Both the position numbers and the translations under genes were made by a program. Of a stretch of 5,817 bases of DNA, positions 4,756-5,817 are shown in pieces. The stretch comes from an uncultured bacterium (lineage in GTDB: Bacteria > Armatimonadota > UBA5829 > DSUL01). Below the pieces are notes generated by a model, which was given only the letters and a program-made list of their open reading frames with translations, did no database searches and was not told where the DNA came from. The number at the start of each line of letters is the position of its first letter. The first letter of the stretch is position 1. The stretch lies in NCBI GenBank assembly GCA_937967775.1, contig CALCJH010000109.1, positions 1-5,817 of the forward strand, in the 5' to 3' direction.

Positions 4756-5338
4756 CCGCACGGCGGAAGCTCACCGGAAGACCAAAGAGACCGACATCAC
4801 CGTCCGGCTTTCACTGGACGGTAGCGGTCAGTGCGAAGCCAGCACGGGCATTGGTTTCTTCGACCATATGCTGGATCAGCTTGCGCGCCACGGACTTTTC
4901 GACCTGAAGGTCCGTGCCGAGGGCGATCTGCACATTGACGCGCACCACACCGTGGAAGACACGGGGATCGTGCTGGGAAACGCATTCGCGCAGGCGCTTG
5001 GCGACCGGGCTGGCATCCGGCGCTATGGATGGGCGGCCGTGCCGCTGGATGAGGCTCTCGTGCTCGTCTCAGTGGACATCAGCGGGCGTGGACTCTTGAC
5101 AGCCGACCTGGGACGTCTGGACCCGATGGTCGGCGAGTTCCCTTCGGAGCTTGTTCCCGAGTTTCTACGGGCCTTCGCCAGCGCGGCCGGCATCACACTG
5201 CATGTGCGCAAGCTTTGCGGGGTAAATTCGCATCACATCATCGAGGCAGCGTTCAAGGCGCTGGCGCGGGCGCTGCGGGAAGCCGTGTCCCACGACCCAC
5301 GCTCGCCGGGAGTTCCCTCCACGAAGGGGGTGCTGTGA
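4748..5338 (+). CDS. hisB: Imidazoleglycerol-phosphate dehydratase
   Basis: The enzyme converts imidazole-glycerol phosphate to imidazole-acetol phosphate with manganese, in a 24-subunit cytoplasmic assembly. The 196 residues match the usual single-function enzyme: there is no N-terminal phosphatase domain, unlike the bifunctional E. coli HisB. Family motifs are intact: [14 protein letters not shown] (36-49), [12 protein letters not shown] (62-73), SVDISGR, and [17 protein letters not shown] (starting at Asn160), which together supply the His and Glu metal ligands. The end, PSTKGVL, is typical. The ATG at 4748 lies five bases after GAGGGAGG (4735-4742). A GTG at 4745 is in frame but too close to it. 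The start lies eight bases inside the upstream HAD gene, so the two are probably translationally coupled. The separate HAD gene upstream may do the job of the missing phosphatase domain. Confidence 0.96.
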   Translation: MADRTAEAHRKTKETDITVRLSLDGSGQCEASTGIGFFDHMLDQLARHGLFDLKVRAEGDLHIDAHHTVEDTGIVLGNAFAQALGDRAGIRRYGWAAVPLDEALVLVSVDISGRGLLTADLGRLDPMVGEFPSELVPEFLRAFASAAGITLHVRKLCGVNSHHIIEAAFKALARALREAVSHDPRSPGVPSTKGVL

Positions 5339-5817
5339 GCCGCATCACCATCGTAGACTACGGCATGGGCAATCTTGCCAGCGTCCAGAAGGCGCTCGGG
5401 CATCTAGGATTCGAGAGCGTCCTGACGCAGCGGGCTGAGGATATCGAGGCCGCGGAACGGTTGATCCTGCCCGGTGTGGGAGCTTTCGGGGCTGCCATGG
5501 CGAACCTGGAGCGGATGGGGCTGGTGGAACCTCTACGCGATTACTGCGCGTCGGGCCGGCCGTTCCTGGGTATCTGCCTTGGTATGCAACTCCTGATGAC
5601 CGAAAGCAACGAGCTGGGTCAGTGGAAGGGACTGGACATCATCCCCGGACGCGTGCGCCGCTTTTTCGAGGACACGCCCGCTCCGCCGGACATCAAGGTG
5701 CCGCATATGGGATGGAACACGCTGGACATCCGGCGGCGCGACGGCATCTTCCGGTCCGCGGGAGAGGCACCCAGTGTCTATTTCGTGCATTCGTACTACG
5801 TTGTCCCTGAGGATGAC
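5335..5817 (+). CDS. hisH: Imidazole glycerol phosphate synthase, glutamine amidotransferase subunit (3' end outside window)
   Basis: HisH hydrolyses glutamine and channels ammonia to HisF, which closes the imidazole ring and releases AICAR. The first 161 codons are present, of about 200 usual. Visible class I amidotransferase marks are [12 protein letters not shown] at the start, [17 protein letters not shown] with the nucleophile Cys81, VPHMGWN, and YFVHSYY. The catalytic His and Glu of the triad (in QFHPE-like sequence) would lie right of the window. The GTG start at 5335 overlaps the hisB stop by four bases (GTGA), with AAGGGGG at 5324-5330. This is a standard coupled junction. hisA and hisF are the likely next genes but cannot be seen. 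Confidence 0.95.
   Translation, partial: MSRITIVDYGMGNLASVQKALGHLGFESVLTQRAEDIEAAERLILPGVGAFGAAMANLERMGLVEPLRDYCASGRPFLGICLGMQLLMTESNELGQWKGLDIIPGRVRRFFEDTPAPPDIKVPHMGWNTLDIRRRDGIFRSAGEAPSVYFVHSYYVVPEDD

Noticed and set aside
3952..4761. Long minus-strand open frame (269 codons) opposite the HAD gene
   Set aside because: It lies wholly within a gene with clear catalytic motifs on the other strand, its product is rich in His, Pro, Arg and Gln as antisense frames in GC-rich DNA usually are, and it has no recognisable domain.

Overview
The window comes from a high-GC bacterium, roughly 60% GC by eye, whose envelope looks diderm. A signal-peptide protein with a beta-barrel-like sequence implies an outer membrane, and a lipoprotein solute-binding protein is encoded beside it. 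The lineage cannot be fixed from the sequence. Armatimonadota or another little-cultured diderm group is a guess only. No mobile element, CRISPR array, tRNA or rRNA was seen.

Left part (1-2404), envelope and secreted genes. A lipoprotein of the BMP/PnrA solute-binding family runs off the left edge on the minus strand (1-304). A 250-bp divergent intergenic region (305-554) holds a good sigma70-like promoter for it and a structured leader for the plus-strand gene at 555-1211, a predicted beta-barrel outer-membrane protein. That gene converges on an unrecognised secreted protein (1208-2248, minus). The two TAA stops share the palindrome TTAA, and the barrel gene's intrinsic terminator lies inside the last codons of the opposing gene.

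Right part (2405-5817), a histidine-biosynthesis operon: hisD, a HAD-superfamily phosphatase, hisB, and hisH (cut by the right edge). Every junction overlaps: 4 bases, 8 bases, then 4 bases. hisD appears to be read from a nearly leaderless transcript, because a perfect TATAAT lies ten bases before its preferred ATG and no Shine-Dalgarno sequence is present.

How the genes work together: HisB dehydrates imidazole-glycerol phosphate. HisH supplies ammonia to HisF, which should lie beyond the right edge. HisD makes the final two oxidations from histidinol to histidine. The HAD protein occupies the slot where hisC often lies. It has a complete set of HAD catalytic motifs, so it is a strong candidate for the histidinol-phosphate phosphatase, the pathway step most often filled by unrelated enzymes. 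hisC, hisG, hisA, hisF, hisI and hisE are not in the window.
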